The notes: generated by a model not told the origin, from the letters alone. 64,000 nucleotides of DNA from Candidatus Melainabacteria bacterium (GCA_003153555.1 PLZS01000185.1:119458-183457); one strand, 5' to 3'. Counted from the first letter of the stretch, positions 8,412 through 17,204 are shown. Program-made: numbers and translations.

Positions 8412-8801
8412 TTAAGGGCTCTTTATCAAACTCATAGTAGTTGGGATATAGCTTTTCAGAGATAAAAGTCTTCCGTCGCTGATCGATCCCACTATCCGAA
8501 TAGCTTCTTGGGCTGCGGTCTGTTCCCATCGCACCTCGATTTCGATTTGGTGCTTTTGCCCGGATTTTCCGGTGACCTCATTCGTATAAATTTCACCAAT
8601 GCGTTTCTGCAATTCGGAATGATTGTGAGCTTCAAATCCACTCAATTCATTGGACAGTAACTCTCGTGATTCTTCCTCATTCACTGATGGTGCCCCTTTT
8701 CTGTTTGTCGGTGACATTCTAACTGAATTTAAGTGATCCTCCCCATTGTCGAATCGTCCATCGGGTGTAAGATTTGAGAACTCCGTTATTAATCCTGGCA
8801 A
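8412..8801 (-). CDS. hypothetical protein, possibly the frameshifted 5' part of the downstream gene
   Basis: A 129-residue reading frame; the Met at codon 29 (around 8717) may be the real start. It has a charged, helical first half and a strand-like 'KHQIEIEVRW' segment. After 'SISDG' (around 8478) the composition turns shadow-like. At that point the neighbouring minus-strand frame reads 'KTFISEKLYPNYYEFDKEPLKPKQ', which looks like genuine protein (listed here in two runs: KTFISEKLYPNYYEF, then DKEPLKPKQ). A one-base deletion in an A-run there would explain this. See the related finding. No family recognised. Confidence 0.4.
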   Translation of the reverse strand: MPGLITEFSNLTPDGRFDNGEDHLNSVRMSPTNRKGAPSVNEEESRELLSNELSGFEAHNHSELQKRIGEIYTNEVTGKSGQKHQIEIEVRWEQTAAQEAIRIVGSISDGRLLSLKSYIPTTMSLIKSP

Positions 8802-8813
8802 AAGGCGGGGTCA

Positions 8814-10103
8814 TTGAAAACCTTTAATAGAAATTTTGTATCGCAAATTGTTTGTCTTTCCCGCTGCTTGTTGTTCGTCTTAGTGCTTTCGCTTTTTTTG
8901 CCGTGTTTAGCCCAGCAAGTTACAGTACCGGCTCCTTCTGAAGACGCTAAGTTTCATTCAATTCTTGGCTACGTTGTGTATTTTTGGAACTTCTTCTTTT
9001 CAAGCTGTATTTTACTTGCTTTTCTTTTTTTCGGACTTTCAGCCAAATTGAGAGACTTTTTCGAACGGGTTACGAAAAGAAAGTGGCTTCAATGCTTACT
9101 TTTCCTGCTCGCATTTGTAGTTTGCTTGCACATTGCATACCTACCTCAATCATACATAATGCGCTTTGTGGTGCCCCACTATTTCAAGCTGAGTGATCAG
9201 TCGTTTGTTAGTTGGATCAGTGACTATACAAAGAGTTTGTTCCTTAGCATAGAAGGATTCATAGAAGGCTATGCTCTACTGTTTTTGCTCATCCGAAAAT
9301 ACGAGCGCAGGTGGCCGATTTTTATATGCGCTTACCAGATCTCGCTTGTAGCGTTCAATCTATTTCTCTATCCGACCTATGTCGCCCCTCTGTATAACCG
9401 CTACACGGCCATGCCCGAGTGCGTTTTACGCGACAAAATTGAAAGATTGGCGCAGAAGGCCCAATTTAGTCTTGATATTCCGATCATGGTGCAAGATGCA
9501 AGCAAGCAGACCAAGACCATCAACGCAAGGGTTGAAGGCTTTGGGCCTTCAACGCGAATCGTGATTTGGGATAACGCTATAAATAACTTGCCAGAAGATG
9601 AGACGGTCGCGATCCTGGCTCACGAAATGGGTCACTACCGACTTCATCATATTTACTGGAATTTTTTATTGACAGTTTTGACTAGTGTTGCGATCGTGCC
9701 TATAAACATGATCTTTGCGAAAAGATTTGCGCAAATGCTTCCTCCGAAATGGGGTATTCGTGATTTGGGCGACTGGGCGATAACGCCGGCATTCATTCTT
9801 GTGAGCTCTCTGTTTTCCTTCATATCTACGCCAGTAGACAATTTTTATTCGCGCTCTATTGAAAATCAAGCTGATTTATATGCGCTCAAAATTACCAATA
9901 ACGGACCGGCTTTTGCGAATGCCATGATTCATATGGGTGGCATTGGTCTAGACGATCCAAATGTCAATCCGTTTGTGGAGTTTTGGCTTTTTGATCATCC
10001 GTCAATCGGTAAGAGGGTCGAACTGGCAAATCAATACACCCTTGAGCATCCTATGGGCAGTGGTGATAACGGCAGTGGCGATAAGGGCAGAGAAAATCCG
10101 TGA
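8814..10103 (+). CDS. M48 family metalloprotease (Ste24/CAAX protease-like)
   Basis: A 429-residue multipass membrane zinc protease. It has an N-terminal hydrophobic segment, then four or five membrane spans up to residue ~180. The zinc site His270-Glu-Met-Gly-His274 is followed by two more spans and the third ligand Glu350 in 'SIENQAD', as in Ste24p. The C-terminus is Gly/Asp-rich. Bacterial relatives act in membrane protein quality control. The start is a TTG at 8814 behind an AAGGCGGGG stretch; no ATG occurs before the core. Confidence 0.85.
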   Translation: MKTFNRNFVSQIVCLSRCLLFVLVLSLFLPCLAQQVTVPAPSEDAKFHSILGYVVYFWNFFFSSCILLAFLFFGLSAKLRDFFERVTKRKWLQCLLFLLAFVVCLHIAYLPQSYIMRFVVPHYFKLSDQSFVSWISDYTKSLFLSIEGFIEGYALLFLLIRKYERRWPIFICAYQISLVAFNLFLYPTYVAPLYNRYTAMPECVLRDKIERLAQKAQFSLDIPIMVQDASKQTKTINARVEGFGPSTRIVIWDNAINNLPEDETVAILAHEMGHYRLHHIYWNFLLTVLTSVAIVPINMIFAKRFAQMLPPKWGIRDLGDWAITPAFILVSSLFSFISTPVDNFYSRSIENQADLYALKITNNGPAFANAMIHMGGIGLDDPNVNPFVEFWLFDHPSIGKRVELANQYTLEHPMGSGDNGSGDKGRENP

Positions 10104-10112
10104 ATCTTGACG

Positions 10113-10976
10113 TTACAGAATCGATTCGCTTCGTTCGCTTTTGAATCCAATTTTTTGAAAACCGAGCAGACTTCTTGTAAGGGTTCCACCTTCGACCACG
10201 AGTTCGTGCAGAGCTTCGTCAAGGTGACGTGCTTCAACGACTATCGGTACTCCATCTGGTGCAGCAAACAGCGCTGCCTTACGCATCAACTCATTGATGA
10301 ATGCGGCACTTGCGCCTTCTGTTCGCTTGATAAACGGTTGCATGTCATCGATTTTCACCGACATGCCTGTGCTGTATAAATCGAACAGCCGTCTACGGCA
10401 TTCAGCATCTGGCAACGGCACTTCGAAAGCTTGGTCGATGCGTCCGGGTCTGGCTGCGAGTGCTGGTTCCAAAATATCAGGGCGGTTGGTTGTGAGCAGA
10501 AATAAGATGTCCGCGTCATCAGCGAGTCCATCCATTTGATTGAGCAGCTCAAACAAAATCGAGGTGTTGCAATTGCCCGGCGAGGTGCGCTCTTCGGCAA
10601 TTAAATCCACGTCTTCGATGATGATCATCGCCGGTTGCAGACCTCGAGCCATAGCGCAACAATTGGCTATTAAAGCCATTCCGCGTCCCGTCAGAATGAT
10701 CACCGTGCGTTCTTTTAGTTGTGATGCAAGATACATCGCAGTCAAAGTTTTACCGGTTCCTGGCGCTCCGTGAAGGAGCAGCCCCCGCTTCAATCGCCGA
10801 TTCGCGGCGAGAAGAGCATCTTTATACTTGGTCGCATCGAGTGATTGACGTTCGATCCGCTTCAGCAATCCTTCGGGAAGGATGATTTTCTCACGGGTAA
10901 TGTCAGGCAGTTTGTGGAATGCAATTTCCAATTGCCCAGAAGACATCATTTCGGTTGATGTGCCAAGCGAAATCAC
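10113..10976 (-). CDS. AAA+ ATPase module (C-terminal piece of a split gene)
   Basis: A 287-residue AAA+ domain: Walker A GAPGTGKT (residues 70-77), Walker B IIIEDVD (118-124), sensor-1 TTNRPD (162-167) and arginine finger RPGR (176-179). The C-terminal helical lid follows. It resembles a family of stand-alone AAA ATPases whose members carry an extra N-terminal domain joined through a 'VYRGRVISLG'-like linker. Here the linker is encoded in the same frame upstream of the GTG at 10976 (Ile-Tyr-Arg-Gly-Lys-Val-Ile-Ser), and the expected N-terminal domain is the adjacent 184-residue ORF. The GTG has AGAGG just upstream, so separate translation remains possible. Confidence 0.75.
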   Translation of the reverse strand: MISLGTSTEMMSSGQLEIAFHKLPDITREKIILPEGLLKRIERQSLDATKYKDALLAANRRLKRGLLLHGAPGTGKTLTAMYLASQLKERTVIILTGRGMALIANCCAMARGLQPAMIIIEDVDLIAEERTSPGNCNTSILFELLNQMDGLADDADILFLLTTNRPDILEPALAARPGRIDQAFEVPLPDAECRRRLFDLYSTGMSVKIDDMQPFIKRTEGASAAFINELMRKAALFAAPDGVPIVVEARHLDEALHELVVEGGTLTRSLLGFQKIGFKSERSESIL

Positions 10977-11002
10977 TTTACCTCTGTATATGCTGCGTCG
11001 GG

Positions 11003-11557
11003 TTAGGGCAGGTGCACTTCAGCCAAAAACTTCTCAGCATCGAGCTTCTCGGGCGCCATGACTTCTACGGTGCACTTGCCACCGCTCATTCCGGACATAA
11101 ACTCGTCTGGTCGTAACATTATTGCCAAACGTTCGTTCTGACTGCGAATCAAATACAAACCCATTTGAATGCAAGCAAGTTTTCGACCGTCAGCCAATTC
11201 GATGTTCGTGTATAGGACTGGACCTTCTTTAGGACCGCCGATACCGACCATGCTGGCTGCGGTGCCGGGCGCAACGAGTTCTGAGAGGGTCGTGGATTTA
11301 AATCCCATAAAACCATTTTGTACGCCGACGATAGTTGCGCTTCGTCCTGCCGCTTTTGAGTAATCTTCAATGGCGAGAAAAACATTGGCGTGATTGTATT
11401 TTGCGAATGATTCGCTAACGATAGGCAAGGTTGAGGGGTCTTTTCCAAAGTGTTCACGAAGCTTTGTGCGAAATTCATTTTTGAAAGGCATCAGACCTTC
11501 GAAGTGTGCGGCAGGACCGGTTGGCGTCACCATTATTGCTTCCTCGCTTCTCCGCAC
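11003..11557 (-). CDS. N-terminal domain of the split AAA+ ATPase
   Basis: A 184-residue alpha/beta protein beginning with a segment of the form 'F-x-x-LREHFGKDPSTLPIV' and ending 'KFLAEVHLP'. In relatives of the downstream ATPase the equivalent domain runs straight into the AAA core. Here it stops at TAA 11003-11005 while the next frame continues through Arg-Arg-Ser-Ile-Tyr-Arg-Gly-Lys-Val. One missing base near 11005-11010 would fuse the two. There is no slippery heptamer that would clearly support programmed frameshifting. ATG at codon 9 (around 11533) is an alternative start. Confidence 0.65.
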   Translation of the reverse strand: MRRSEEAIMVTPTGPAAHFEGLMPFKNEFRTKLREHFGKDPSTLPIVSESFAKYNHANVFLAIEDYSKAAGRSATIVGVQNGFMGFKSTTLSELVAPGTAASMVGIGGPKEGPVLYTNIELADGRKLACIQMGLYLIRSQNERLAIMLRPDEFMSGMSGGKCTVEVMAPEKLDAEKFLAEVHLP

Positions 11558-11708
11558 TACTCACCACGCAATCTAAGCTTTCCCTGCGAGGCGCTGTCCT
11601 AACCTAGTATGTATTCCAGTGACAGGGGATACAATGTGTTCATGATTTTTCCAGACGCTTTAAATACAGCTGTTTCTGAACACAAATATCCGCTGCTCTT
11701 CGCGACTG

Positions 11709-12122
11709 TTAGTGGTGCACATCTTTACGGACAGGAGTGTGATGCTCCACATGAACGTTGTGCTTGTTGTGATTTGATTGCTCTTGAATAAGTCCGATAC
11801 CTTTTTTGACTATCACGGTTCCGATCACTACATGAGGCAATAACACAGTCGCGGCGACCTTTCCAACGGTTTCCAGCTTGTGCTTATCTGCATCCGTGGC
11901 AGTGCCGTTTATCTCGCGCTTCGCCGAGCTTGCAAGTCCCTTAGCTCCCTTCTCCACACCGTGCAGGGCGTGGTCCAAGTGCACCTGGTGTATGCCGTGG
12001 TGAATCTTGTTTAGAATGCCGTGAACTTCATCGTGCATCTTGTGCCCGGCTGCGTTGTGAGCCTTCTTGTGATGACCCTTGTCCTGGTCACCATTGTCTG
12101 TTTGTGGAAATTCTAAAACCAT
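11709..12122 (-). CDS. histidine-rich small protein
   Basis: A 137-residue protein with 21 His (about 15%), arranged as HH, HxxxH and HxH groups in both the first 55 and the last 25 residues. They flank a hydrophobic stretch (about residues 90-113) that could be one membrane span or an amphipathic hairpin. There is no signal peptide and no Cys. Binding of Ni, Zn, Cu or Co is a reasonable inference from composition, but no family is recognised. It follows the 622-residue protein on the same strand, about 110 bases downstream. Confidence 0.55.
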   Translation of the reverse strand: MVLEFPQTDNGDQDKGHHKKAHNAAGHKMHDEVHGILNKIHHGIHQVHLDHALHGVEKGAKGLASSAKREINGTATDADKHKLETVGKVAATVLLPHVVIGTVIVKKGIGLIQEQSNHNKHNVHVEHHTPVRKDVHH

Positions 12123-12201
12123 CTTGTGTCACCTTGAAAATTTGATTCAATCAAGGATGAACTATACACATAACAATCAGATAACGGCATCGAGAGGAGC
12201 T

Positions 12202-12231
12202 GATGCCGGCAAAGATGCCGGCGCTCCCAGG
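12202..12231. repeat. GGAGCGC-type interspersed repeat with GATGCCGGC doublet
   Basis: GATGCCGGC occurs twice (12202-12210 and 12214-12222), separated by AAA and followed by GCTCCCAGG. On the minus strand it reads GGGAGCGC then GCCGGC-ATCTTT-GCCGGC, the same layout as the copies near 409 and 2901-2950. It lies just after the 3' end of the 622-residue gene. Confidence 0.5.
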
Positions 12232-14100
12232 CTAAAGCAATTTGTTTTGGCGCAGATAAGCGCGAGTTTCGGCGATTGCCTGGCGAGCGTCGATGCCTCG
12301 TTCTGCAAGCTGATCTTTGTAGAGAAAGTCAATTGTTGGAATGATGTCACGATCGCTTAAACCGTCGAAAATATTTGAACCGATTTCTTGTCGCATGGCT
12401 TCAGCTTGATTGCGTGGCGTGTGATGAAGGAAGTCCTCACGCGAAATGACAGTTGAATCTTCGACACTATATCCGTGGTCTTCGTGTCGTTCTGGTGCCC
12501 CAGCTCCCTCGTCTCTGAATTCATTAAGATCTTCTGGAGAATCGGAAGGTCTCGGTGCGTCCGCTGACCGCACTGCTGGGTAATCAATAAGCACCAGTCT
12601 GCCATCTTTCGTGTAACCGAGTTGTCGACTGCCGGGATCAACAAATCTTTCGCCACGTGATTCTAATTCAGCCATAAGTGCATCAAATTTTGGTTCGTTT
12701 GAAAGGTTTGCAAAAGTCGCATCTTGCACGAGATCGGTGTCCTTTCCGCCAGTGCCAAGCGCATCTACTTTTTCTTGTACGAATGCAAACACTGTTCTTC
12801 CACTGGGCAAAGTGATCTCTTGTACATCACTCTTGATTCTCGCATCGTAAGGGCGATAGCCCCATTCTTTGTTCCAGTCAAGGTACGGTTTGCCCTCTGG
12901 ATCGCTCTCAGGCAATCCCATAATTTTCAGGACAGAGTTTTTGTATTTGCCTTCTGTCAATTCGATAGCGACGCTATCCTGTCCGTTAGCAATCGCTTCA
13001 GGTCGTGCCGATTTTAAGCCGCCGAAATCTTCCGGATGTTGACGTGAAAGTATCGCGTAAGCATCTGCTAAATCTGAGTCAGTGGATTTGGACAATAGTT
13101 TTTCAATAGAATGGCTCTCGCTTCGAGTTCCATCCGAAGACTTGCTGTGCCCTGTTTTATTGCCACCGCTTGTGGTATCACGTACAAGATCCGAAGGTTC
13201 CAACGCTTTGGAATACATTGTGGTTGATCTCATTCCGTCTGGCATTCCTGCCATTGCGAACTGCGGCATGAGCGGATTGAAGTCGGCGATTTTTGCATTT
13301 AAATTTTCAGCAAAATTACTTGCTCTCGCTTTCAAATCACCGAAAGTTTGACCCAGTGTCGATCCCGGTTTTTGTGTCTCTCCTAGTTGACCGAGCCCAC
13401 CTAATGCGCCACCAACTAATGCCATTCCATACGCGCCTTCACCCAGCTGCCTAAGTGATGCACCATGACCGGTTTCCAGTCTCGAATATAGTTCAGCCGA
13501 GGCCGCACCAATCGGTAAGCCAACCAGTGAGCCTGCCACTATGTTGTTTTTCAAAAGGTTCGCGGCAACACTGCCTTCGTATCCGCTAGCAATGCTCTTG
13601 AGTCCGATTGAGGCTCCGGTAAAGGCGGAGAATGTGGCAGCACCGACTACTCCGTTACCGACTCGACCTAACCAGTAATTGGATCCTTGTGCGTTGGCGT
13701 CGCCAGGGCGAAGGAGGCTCTCCAAAACGAATCCGCTGGTGGCTGAACGTGCCAGTAGCATTTGAGTGGAAGCTTTTTCTGCGGAAAATACATTCAGTCC
13801 GGTTGCCTCGAGCGCTTTGTGGGTCGCGAGGTATGGCACGAGCAATCCGAGTGCGCTTCCCAATTGCTCTGCATGCCAGCCGACAGAAAACGGTTTTTCA
13901 GGCGCAGGTGCGTCGATGACCTGTACTTTGGGGAGAATGTGGGAGCCTGCAATGTGGTCAATAGTGTCGACAACGCCGTTTACAGGAGTTTGCAGGGCGC
14001 TGTAAGCAAATGCGCGGCCAAACTCTTCTAGCGGATTGCTGGGATGCGCAGCCGCTTTGGGAATCAGTTCGTTCGATTCAGGTCTTACTGGCTGCGACAT
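12232..14100 (-). CDS. large Ala/Gly-rich module protein with a kinase-like C-terminal domain
   Basis: A 622-residue protein without a signal peptide. Residues ~25-240 are Ala/Gly/Leu-rich with several moderately hydrophobic helices ('GSALGLLVPYLA', 'GGALGGLGQLGE'). This module is shared in order and motif with the 600-residue protein at 34334-36091 (compare 'LARSATSGFV' with 'AKSLTTSGTTGFV'). Residues ~370-525 read like a divergent protein-kinase fold: a 'VLKIMG' strand, a hinge-like 'FVQEKVD', and a 'D-P-G-S-R-Q-LGYTKDGRLVLIDY' block resembling a catalytic loop and Asp-Tyr metal site. The remainder is acidic and helical. I infer an effector- or toxin-like protein; alternatives are a structural or scaffold role. 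Confidence 0.5.
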   Translation of the reverse strand: MSQPVRPESNELIPKAAAHPSNPLEEFGRAFAYSALQTPVNGVVDTIDHIAGSHILPKVQVIDAPAPEKPFSVGWHAEQLGSALGLLVPYLATHKALEATGLNVFSAEKASTQMLLARSATSGFVLESLLRPGDANAQGSNYWLGRVGNGVVGAATFSAFTGASIGLKSIASGYEGSVAANLLKNNIVAGSLVGLPIGAASAELYSRLETGHGASLRQLGEGAYGMALVGGALGGLGQLGETQKPGSTLGQTFGDLKARASNFAENLNAKIADFNPLMPQFAMAGMPDGMRSTTMYSKALEPSDLVRDTTSGGNKTGHSKSSDGTRSESHSIEKLLSKSTDSDLADAYAILSRQHPEDFGGLKSARPEAIANGQDSVAIELTEGKYKNSVLKIMGLPESDPEGKPYLDWNKEWGYRPYDARIKSDVQEITLPSGRTVFAFVQEKVDALGTGGKDTDLVQDATFANLSNEPKFDALMAELESRGERFVDPGSRQLGYTKDGRLVLIDYPAVRSADAPRPSDSPEDLNEFRDEGAGAPERHEDHGYSVEDSTVISREDFLHHTPRNQAEAMRQEIGSNIFDGLSDRDIIPTIDFLYKDQLAERGIDARQAIAETRAYLRQNKLL

Positions 14101-14220
14101 CCGGGTTACCGTTTACAGGGTACCCGTAGGTTAGGGGGCAGCCGCCCTAGTGTCAGTGGGGATAATACGCAAATGAGCTGCAATTGATCGCTGAATGTAA
14201 GAGAATTGGAGTCTTCGTAA

Positions 14221-14251
14221 ATCCAGTGTCAACTAATCGTTCAGACTGGAT
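14221..14251. promoter_or_regulatory. inverted repeat upstream of the exported protein gene
   Basis: ATCCAGT at 14221-14227 is mirrored by ACTGGAT at 14245-14251, about 70 bases before the next ATG. The interval between the two divergent genes (14101-14323) holds nothing else I can name. Confidence 0.25.
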
Positions 14252-14323
14252 CCATTCCTGATTTTTGGCCCTATTTTTGTTCCGCCTGATGTTGAATGTT
14301 TGTAGCCAAAACCGAGGGTCATC

Positions 14324-15247
14324 ATGAGTAGTTTAAAAACATCATTACAAATTTCACTGGTGTCAGTTTTCGTTCTTTCAAATTTTGCTCAAATGGGGTT
14401 TGCAAATTCCGTTAATCACGCGCCTTCAAAATTGACGCAGAAGGTTAAAGCGCCAGCATCTCTTGCATCGTTGATCAAGTCTGATGACATCTGGTCCATT
14501 TTGAGAAACGAAACCGTAGTTCAGAGCATGAAAAATGCTATGGGAAATGAATACCCGTTATTTGCAGAACGCACTCAACAATTGGAATCACTGAAGGTCA
14601 AGGGCGACGAAATATTTTCTCAAGGTGGTGTTGAAGGATTGTACACAATTCAGGAATCTGCGTTAGATTTCAACACTAAGACCAACCATGCTCAGGTGGC
14701 TATTTTAGATAACGATAATTTGAACATCTGGGGTGCGGCCAATAACTCTGAATTGACCAAACTAATGAAGGACTATGTCACTGATCTTCAGTCAAGAAAA
14801 TCGGATGTTACTGTGAACTTGAAGTTTCTACCGCCAAACAAATCGACGATTGCATATGCGAGGGAAACAAAGTCGCAATCAAAGACCAAAGCAAAAGCTA
14901 CGAGCAAAAGAAGCATAAGCGTTGCGTCACCAGTCGGTACATATCACCGCGAGTCACAGTGGGATGGTGGCACCCTCCAAATCGTCAAACTTAAAGGTGA
15001 CAAAATCAAGTTTGGTTTGACAGCTGCGCATGGTGCCAATTCTGGTGGCGCAAGTGGAATTGTTGACCTTGTAAATAATAAGGCAACTTATAAGGGCGAA
15101 GGCTTTCAACTTGGCTTCGACTATCGTGGCAAGTCGGTCATTGTCACTGAAAGTGGTGAGGGATTTGGTGGCATGAACGTTTATGCTGATGGCACCTACA
15201 AGAAAACTGACGATAAAGTTCCCACTATCGACGACTCTTTGTTTTAG
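14324..15247 (+). CDS. exported hypothetical protein with a C-terminal beta-barrel-like domain
   Basis: A 307-residue protein. The ATG at 14324 has GAGGG five bases upstream. A typical signal peptide (about residues 1-27, ending Gly-Phe-Ala-Asn) leads to a helical region of ~150 residues and a Lys/Ser-rich linker (~185-200). The final ~100-residue beta domain begins 'VGTYHRES' and contains 'LKGDKIKFGLTAAHG', 'NNKATYKGEG' and 'YADGTYKK'. Domains of this look occur in periplasmic proteins near LprI-type lysozyme inhibitors; that comparison is tentative. A strong terminator follows the gene. Confidence 0.6.
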   Translation: MSSLKTSLQISLVSVFVLSNFAQMGFANSVNHAPSKLTQKVKAPASLASLIKSDDIWSILRNETVVQSMKNAMGNEYPLFAERTQQLESLKVKGDEIFSQGGVEGLYTIQESALDFNTKTNHAQVAILDNDNLNIWGAANNSELTKLMKDYVTDLQSRKSDVTVNLKFLPPNKSTIAYARETKSQSKTKAKATSKRSISVASPVGTYHRESQWDGGTLQIVKLKGDKIKFGLTAAHGANSGGASGIVDLVNNKATYKGEGFQLGFDYRGKSVIVTESGEGFGGMNVYADGTYKKTDDKVPTIDDSLF

Positions 15248-15262
15248 ACTCAACACAGGATG

Positions 15263-15299
15263 ATTCAGGATCTAACAGATCCTGAATTTCTGTTTGTAG
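15263..15299 (+). terminator. rho-independent terminator
   Basis: ATTCAGGATC (15263-15272) pairs with GATCCTGAAT (15278-15287) over a TAACA loop. A T-rich tail (TTTCTGTTTGT) follows. It lies 16 bases after the stop codon of the exported protein gene. Confidence 0.8.
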
Positions 15300-15535
15300 G
15301 CGCAATTTTAGCTATGGTGCCAGCATGCTTTTGGACCCAAATAATAACTCTGTGGTTCTGAAACATTCGACCTGACTTTCCTGGCTTCCGGTTTGGTGTT
15401 CGTTGCGTTAAGTGCGAAAGATTCAAACGGGTCACTCACCTAGTAATATCTGCCATACTGCATATTGCTTGCCGAAGAAATAGGGCACCCGGATGTCATA
15501 TCCGATGCCCACGACACCATAGGAAGGTTTGGACC

Positions 15536-15889
15536 ATGAACAACGTCACAGTCAGTAATTACGAAGTCGCTCTGAGCAAGGTCAGCAATGGCAATCCAGA
15601 ACAAGATGAACAAATAAAAAGAAACGTTGGGCGAACCGAAGTTTTTTCGCTTGAAGGACATTTTACGAAGGTCAGCGCAGGACCAAAGGTCTATTTCAAA
15701 ATCGATATTGGTGGCGGAGTAGGCTCGAGAACTGTTGGACGATGGGTGGACCTCGAAAACGTAGGCGACAAGGTCACAAAATTGTTCTACAGCGGAGACG
15801 TAGATTTTTCGCAGAAGTCCAAAGAAGTGCAAGTCAAATTGCTTGTCGAAGATCAAGTCGTCCACACTTGGTCTTTCGAGTTAACTTAA
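15536..15889 (+). CDS. small soluble hypothetical protein
   Basis: A 117-residue protein with no signal peptide or Cys. It is rich in alternating beta-strand segments ('FSLEGHFTKVSAGPKVYFKIDI', here shortened; 'VQVKLLVEDQVVHTWSFEL'). This suggests an immunoglobulin-like or C2-like beta sandwich. It has its own ATG at 15536, with a weak GGAAGG-like ribosome site upstream. No family recognised. A 20-base palindromic motif follows at 15911-15930. Confidence 0.5.
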   Translation: MNNVTVSNYEVALSKVSNGNPEQDEQIKRNVGRTEVFSLEGHFTKVSAGPKVYFKIDIGGGVGSRTVGRWVDLENVGDKVTKLFYSGDVDFSQKSKEVQVKLLVEDQVVHTWSFELT

Positions 15890-15910
15890 TTAAGTCGTGT
15901 AGCGCAAACC

Positions 15911-15930
15911 TTCAACCCATATCGGTTAAA
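15911..15930. repeat. dispersed 20-base palindromic motif, copy 1
   Basis: TTCAACCCATATCGGTTAAA here matches 42237-42256 at 19 of 20 positions. The core AACC-N-ATATCGGTT is a near-perfect palindrome. Both copies lie just after a stop codon. Confidence 0.5.
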
Positions 15931-16079
15931 AATCTAAGTATGAATCCACAGGCTACTGTTATTGGTCGATCTTCGTGTGCACCCTCAGGCATCAGCCCAT
16001 AGACCTCACGCTTTCTGCACAGGTGGCCTCTATCGTTGGATCGACGGTAAACTGAAACTTTTGCGAGAGTGCCTTTCCT

Positions 16080-17036
16080 ATGTCCTGGCTATTTCGATTG
16101 CTTAAGAAATCATGGATAACAAACCCAGTGCTAACCATGCTGATTTTCTTCAGCGCGGTCTGCTTCTGTATTTCCGCCTTCGGCTTGGCTTTCGATACGC
16201 GGCTAATCAATGGGGAGCATGGCTGGATCAAGCCAACAAAATTCAGCCTTTCACTAACTTTGTATGGTCTAACTCTTTTTTGGTTTTCAAAATTTCTCAC
16301 TAGCCATAAAACATTCTTTCATCGAGTTTGTATTGCAGCTTTCATCGGAACCGTGGTCGAGCTTTCAGCGATTATTATGCAAGTTTTGCGCGGCACTACT
16401 AGCCACTTCAATACAGCGACGCCCTTTGACCATGCAGTCTTTTGGGTTACGGCCTTCGCTATTACTCCCATCGCATTTGGAATATTGGCAATATTCTGTA
16501 TGCTCTTACGCGAGAAGAACTTGCCACCTGTTTTAGGAGTGGCGCTGAAATGGGGCGTCCTCCTCACTTTGGTAGGATGCGTACCAGGCATTCTGATGCT
16601 TTTGCCCGACGCGGTACAAGATTTTATGACGCACTCCAAGCAATTCGCCGGACATACTGTAGGTTACTCGGAAGGAGGCCCCGGTTTACCGTTCATAGGA
16701 TGGAGCACCGTCGCAGGAGATCTACGCGCTGCTCACTTTCTGGGCATTCATGCATTGCAGGTATTGCCTGTCGTTGGCTATCTGGTAATGAAACTTTTCT
16801 CTAGACTTTCGATAGTTAGGCAAGAGTTGCTGGTCGGAAACGTAGGGATTGGCTACTGTTGCTGGATAGTTCTTTTGACTATCCAAGCTTTGTCTGCTGA
16901 ATCTATTTCTTCGCCAAGTTATCACACTTTGCTTTTCGCCGCGATCATAATGGCATTAAGCTTGATCTTAGGAATGACCATTCTACTTGCGCCACCGCTG
17001 ACGGTGCCAAAGAAGTGGAGCGAGGCGGAAGACTGA
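16080..17036 (+). CDS. integral membrane protein, eight or so spans
   Basis: A 318-residue polytopic membrane protein with about eight hydrophobic helices. Conserved-looking loops are 'HGWIKPTKFSLSL' after the first helix and 'GGPGLPFIGWS' followed by 'GDLRAAHFLGIHALQVLP' (about residues 200-235). I have the impression of an uncharacterised bacterial membrane family sharing this HF-x-G-x-HALQ block. No catalytic motif is evident; the conserved His and Arg in that loop could bind a cofactor or ligand. Monocistronic, with no clear partner nearby. Confidence 0.65.
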   Translation: MSWLFRLLKKSWITNPVLTMLIFFSAVCFCISAFGLAFDTRLINGEHGWIKPTKFSLSLTLYGLTLFWFSKFLTSHKTFFHRVCIAAFIGTVVELSAIIMQVLRGTTSHFNTATPFDHAVFWVTAFAITPIAFGILAIFCMLLREKNLPPVLGVALKWGVLLTLVGCVPGILMLLPDAVQDFMTHSKQFAGHTVGYSEGGPGLPFIGWSTVAGDLRAAHFLGIHALQVLPVVGYLVMKLFSRLSIVRQELLVGNVGIGYCCWIVLLTIQALSAESISSPSYHTLLFAAIIMALSLILGMTILLAPPLTVPKKWSEAED

Positions 17037-17204
17037 ATTTTTCTATTTGATTAGTTATTTACCTTTCGCTGGGGCGTGAAGTTTGGAGCACTACTAATTG
17101 AAGCCCGACGCCGAGTTCCCGAGTCAAACGTTCTGCCGGTTGTTGACAGAACTGCGGGACGAGTGCTTGCAGAAGTGGCGAATGATCAATAATACTAATC
17201 TGTT

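Noticed and set aside
10990-11015. Programmed -1 frameshift in the AAA+ gene
   Set aside because: No X-XXY-YYZ slippery heptamer at the junction; mutation or sequence error is simpler.
11609-11791. 60-codon plus-strand ORF at 11609
   Set aside because: Short, overlaps the 3' end of the His-rich gene, no ribosome site and no conserved-looking motif.
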